A DNA stretch of 50,270 nt from an uncultured Clostridia bacterium (lineage in GTDB: Bacteria; Bacillota; Clostridia; TANB77; CAG-508), in contig CANQTK010000007.1 of assembly GCA_947626735.1 (NCBI GenBank), positions 1 to 50,270 on the forward strand, read 5' to 3'. The notes beneath the pieces were generated by a model. That model saw only the letters and a list, made by a program, of their open reading frames with translations, ran no database searches and had not been told where the DNA came from. Positions 48,577 through 50,270 of this stretch are shown here, piece after piece (position 1 is the stretch's first letter; every line of letters begins with the position of its first letter). The position numbers were made by a program, and so were the translations under genes.

Positions 48577-49707
48577 ATGAAAAAAGTTTTGATTTTTTAT
48601 GCTTCTTATGGTGGAGGCCATTTATCTGCTGCAAAATCCATAAAACAATATATTGACCAGAATTATTCTAATGTACAAACGGAAATGATCGATTGTGTAA
48701 AATATGTTAATAAAGCGTTAGATAAAATTACAACTGCTGCTTATCGTGAAATGGCGAAAAAAGCTCCTTGGGCTTGGGAAAAAGTATATTATCAATCACA
48801 GGGTGGCTTACTTGGAAAAGTTAGTACTACTTCCAATAAAATTATGGCAGTCAAAATGGCAAAATTATTTCGTGAGTTTAAACCAGATGTAGTTATTTCT
48901 ACGCATCCTTTTGGTTCACAAATGACTAGTTATTTAAAACAAAAAGGAAAAACAAATTGCCTACTTGCTACCATTATGACTGATTTTAAATCACATGAAC
49001 AATGGTTCATTGGAAATAATTTTGTGAATTTTTATTTTGTTTCCAATTCTTCTATGAAAGAGGAAATGATGAAAAATGAAATTCCAGAAGATAAAATTTT
49101 TGTTACTGGTATTCCCATTTCTAATCGTTTTTTACAAACCTATTCGAAACAAGAAGTTTTTTCTTCTTTTCATTTAGATCCAAACGAAAAAACGATTTTA
49201 TTTTTTGGTGGCGGTGAATATGGCCTTGGTAAAGACAAAACCGTAGCAATTTTAGAGTCTTTAGCAGATTTTCCTGATATTCAAGTGGTGGCTATCGCGG
49301 GAAAAAATGAAAAAATGCAACAAGCATTTGAAAAAATTGTATATGAAAAAAACAAGCAAAACACCATCAAAGTTCTTCCGTTCACAGATAAAGTACCAGA
49401 ATTAATGTCTATTTCTAATTTAGTAATTACGAAACCTGGTGGTTTAACAGTAAGTGAATCGCTTGCTTCTCATCTTCCTTTAATTGTGATTAACCCAATT
49501 CCTGGGCAAGAAGAAGAAAATGCAGAATTTTTAGAAAAAATGGGCTGCGCTATTTGGCTAAAGAAGGAAGAAAATCCAAAAGAAGAATTATCTACTGTTT
49601 TAGGAAATGCTACCAAATTGGAAGAAATGAAAAAGTTGGCTGAACATCTTGCCAAACCAAATGCAACGAAAGAAATTTGTTCGATTATTCTTTCGAAAAA
49701 AGAATAA
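48577..49707 (+). CDS. MGDG synthase/UgtP-like glycosyltransferase
   Basis: The 376-residue GT28-type enzyme starts KVLIFYASYGGGHLSAAKSI, the N-terminal Gly-rich loop of MGDG synthase/UgtP proteins. It has a MurG-like C-terminal nucleotide-sugar domain (ILFFGGGEYG, TKPGGLTVSESLASHLPLI). Family members glucosylate or galactosylate diacylglycerol to build glycolipids and lipoteichoic acid anchors. The acceptor here is inferred. AGGAGAG precedes ATG 48577. It is divergent from sleB and followed by yhbY. Confidence 0.88.
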   Translation: MKKVLIFYASYGGGHLSAAKSIKQYIDQNYSNVQTEMIDCVKYVNKALDKITTAAYREMAKKAPWAWEKVYYQSQGGLLGKVSTTSNKIMAVKMAKLFREFKPDVVISTHPFGSQMTSYLKQKGKTNCLLATIMTDFKSHEQWFIGNNFVNFYFVSNSSMKEEMMKNEIPEDKIFVTGIPISNRFLQTYSKQEVFSSFHLDPNEKTILFFGGGEYGLGKDKTVAILESLADFPDIQVVAIAGKNEKMQQAFEKIVYEKNKQNTIKVLPFTDKVPELMSISNLVITKPGGLTVSESLASHLPLIVINPIPGQEEENAEFLEKMGCAIWLKKEENPKEELSTVLGNATKLEEMKKLAEHLAKPNATKEICSIILSKKE

Positions 49708-49751
49708 TCCATTTGTTAAAAAGAAAAAATAGAAAAGAAAGGATGAACTAT

Positions 49752-50042
49752 ATGACGAGCAAAGAACGCGCTTATTTAAGGGGACTTGCGAATACGATAG
49801 ATCCTATTTTCCAAGTAGGAAAATCTGGTATTTCGCAAGTTTTATTAGAACAATTGGACAATGCCTTAGAGGCAAGAGAATTAATGAAAGTTACCGTATT
49901 AGAAACTGCTCCAGAAAGTGCAAAAGAATTGGCAGAAAAAATTGCCTCTGGCACTCATTCTATCGTTGTCCAAACTATGGGAAACAAAATTACTTTATTT
50001 AGACAAAGAAAGAAAAATTCTAAAATAGTATTTCCAAAATAA
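49752..50042 (+). CDS. YhbY/CRS1-type ribosome-associated RNA-binding protein
   Basis: The 96-residue KH-like CRM-domain protein has LRGLANTIDPIFQVGKSGIS, with the GxxG loop (GKSG), and ALEARELMKVTVLE. YhbY proteins associate with pre-50S ribosomes. I choose ATG 49752, which has AAAGGA at good spacing; the earlier in-frame ATG at 49743 is too close to that site. It is 45 bp after the glycosyltransferase gene, probably in one operon, and ends at a strong terminator. Confidence 0.93.
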   Translation: MTSKERAYLRGLANTIDPIFQVGKSGISQVLLEQLDNALEARELMKVTVLETAPESAKELAEKIASGTHSIVVQTMGNKITLFRQRKKNSKIVFPK

Positions 50043-50047
50043 ATTTG

Positions 50048-50095
50048 AAAAGAGGACTTTAAAATTTGTTTTGTATTAAATTTTAAGTCCTCTTT
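50048..50095 (+). terminator. Terminator after yhbY
   Basis: An AAAGAGGACTT-led stem pairs with AAGTCCTCTTT and its AT-rich extension (one bulged T). It lies directly after the stop codon, with T-rich sequence downstream. Confidence 0.8.
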
Positions 50096-50113
50096 AAAAT
50101 TTCTTTCTTTTTA

Positions 50114-50142
50114 TTGACATTTTTAAAAAAAAATGCTATTAT
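50114..50142 (+). promoter_or_regulatory. Strong promoter of a tRNA-like gene
   Basis: TTGACA (50114-50119), a 17-nt spacer and TATTAT (50137-50142; TATAAT also at 50140). It lies about 20 nt before the tRNA-like sequence, as in stable-RNA promoters. Confidence 0.75.
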
Positions 50143-50163
50143 AATTATCGTACTTCAATTTAT

Positions 50164-50270
50164 GAGTCAGTAGCTCAGCTGGATAGAGCATTTGCCTTCT
50201 AATACATAGGTCTATAGATTTTCAACTAATCTTAAATGCTTGAATATGTAGGGGATAGCAAATATTTAAG
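50164..50270 (+). tRNA. tRNA-Arg(UCU)-like, interrupted or degenerate, partial at window end
   Basis: Positions 50164-50202 read as a normal tRNA 5' half: acceptor GAGTCAG, TA, D-arm GCTC-AGCTGGATA-GAGC, A26, 5' anticodon stem TTTGC and loop CTTCTAA with anticodon TCT (Arg, AGA/AGG). What follows (TACAT) does not pair with TTTGC. A good T-arm (AGATT-TTCAACT-AATCT, 50216-50232) follows, but no acceptor complement to GAGTCAG appears. GCAAAT, which would complete the anticodon stem, occurs at 50258-50263, 55 nt late. It could be a pseudogene, an insertion in the anticodon stem, or an assembly join at the contig end. Confidence 0.45.

Noticed and set aside
50164..50270. Group I intron in the tRNA anticodon loop
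   Set aside because: The visible interruption is only about 55 nt and shows no recognisable P3-P7 core. The window ends too soon to test for a larger intron.

Overview
The window is strongly AT-rich. It carries genes specific to endospore formers (spoIIE, CotF-like coat proteins, an SspF-type SASP, sleB-ypeB) and Gram-positive division, wall and proteolysis genes (mreBCD, mrdA, minC, ddl, murF, mecA). The host is therefore very probably a low-GC, endospore-forming Firmicute, most likely an uncultured Clostridia lineage. Both ends look like contig ends.

Layout. 0.2-7 kb: tatD, acpS, an unknown membrane-anchored protein, a WG-repeat protein and spoIIE. 7-8.6 kb: a plus-strand Rpn-type nuclease gene. 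8.6-19.3 kb: two giant secreted surface proteins with SdrD-B-like and DUF11-like modules. 19.7-20.3 kb: two overlapping small plus-strand genes with a possible mother-cell promoter. 20.4-26.6 kb: the cell-shape cluster DUF4321-radC-mreB-mreC-mreD-mrdA-minC. 26.9-30 kb: mecA, an M23 peptidase, two coat-protein genes and a deoxyribonucleotidase. 30-35.6 kb: pcrA, a type I toxin-antitoxin-like locus, a low-molecular-weight phosphatase, a ZIP transporter and prfA. 35.7-43 kb: a YhaN/YhaO-like pair, a lone VirD4/TraG-like ATPase, two unknown genes and a J-domain chaperone. 43-50 kb: ddl, murF, a SASP gene, ypeB-sleB, a glycolipid-type glycosyltransferase, a YhbY protein and an irregular tRNA-Arg-like sequence.

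The main discovery is a decoding anomaly. Five conserved genes (tatD, mreB, pcrA, a yhaN-like ATPase and a virD4-like ATPase) are each broken by one extra base. In all five the extra base is a C directly before a conserved Gly codon (GGN), so the zero-frame codon is CGG. Skipping one base there restores the full-length family protein. In a hand scan of every coding region I found no other in-frame CGG, but about 120 out-of-frame CGG trinucleotides in genes whose frame is intact. The other Arg codons (AGA, AGG, CGT, CGC, CGA) are used. The simplest reading is that CGG is not an Arg triplet here. It would act as a +1 recoding signal, with CGGN read as Gly either by a four-base decoding tRNA or by skipping one base at an unassigned codon.

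A second find is a probable type I toxin-antitoxin locus at 32.5-32.85 kb. It has a hydrophobic 39-residue peptide whose Shine-Dalgarno is sequestered in a hairpin, a convergent small RNA with a consensus promoter, matching 5' leaders on both RNAs and a shared terminator.
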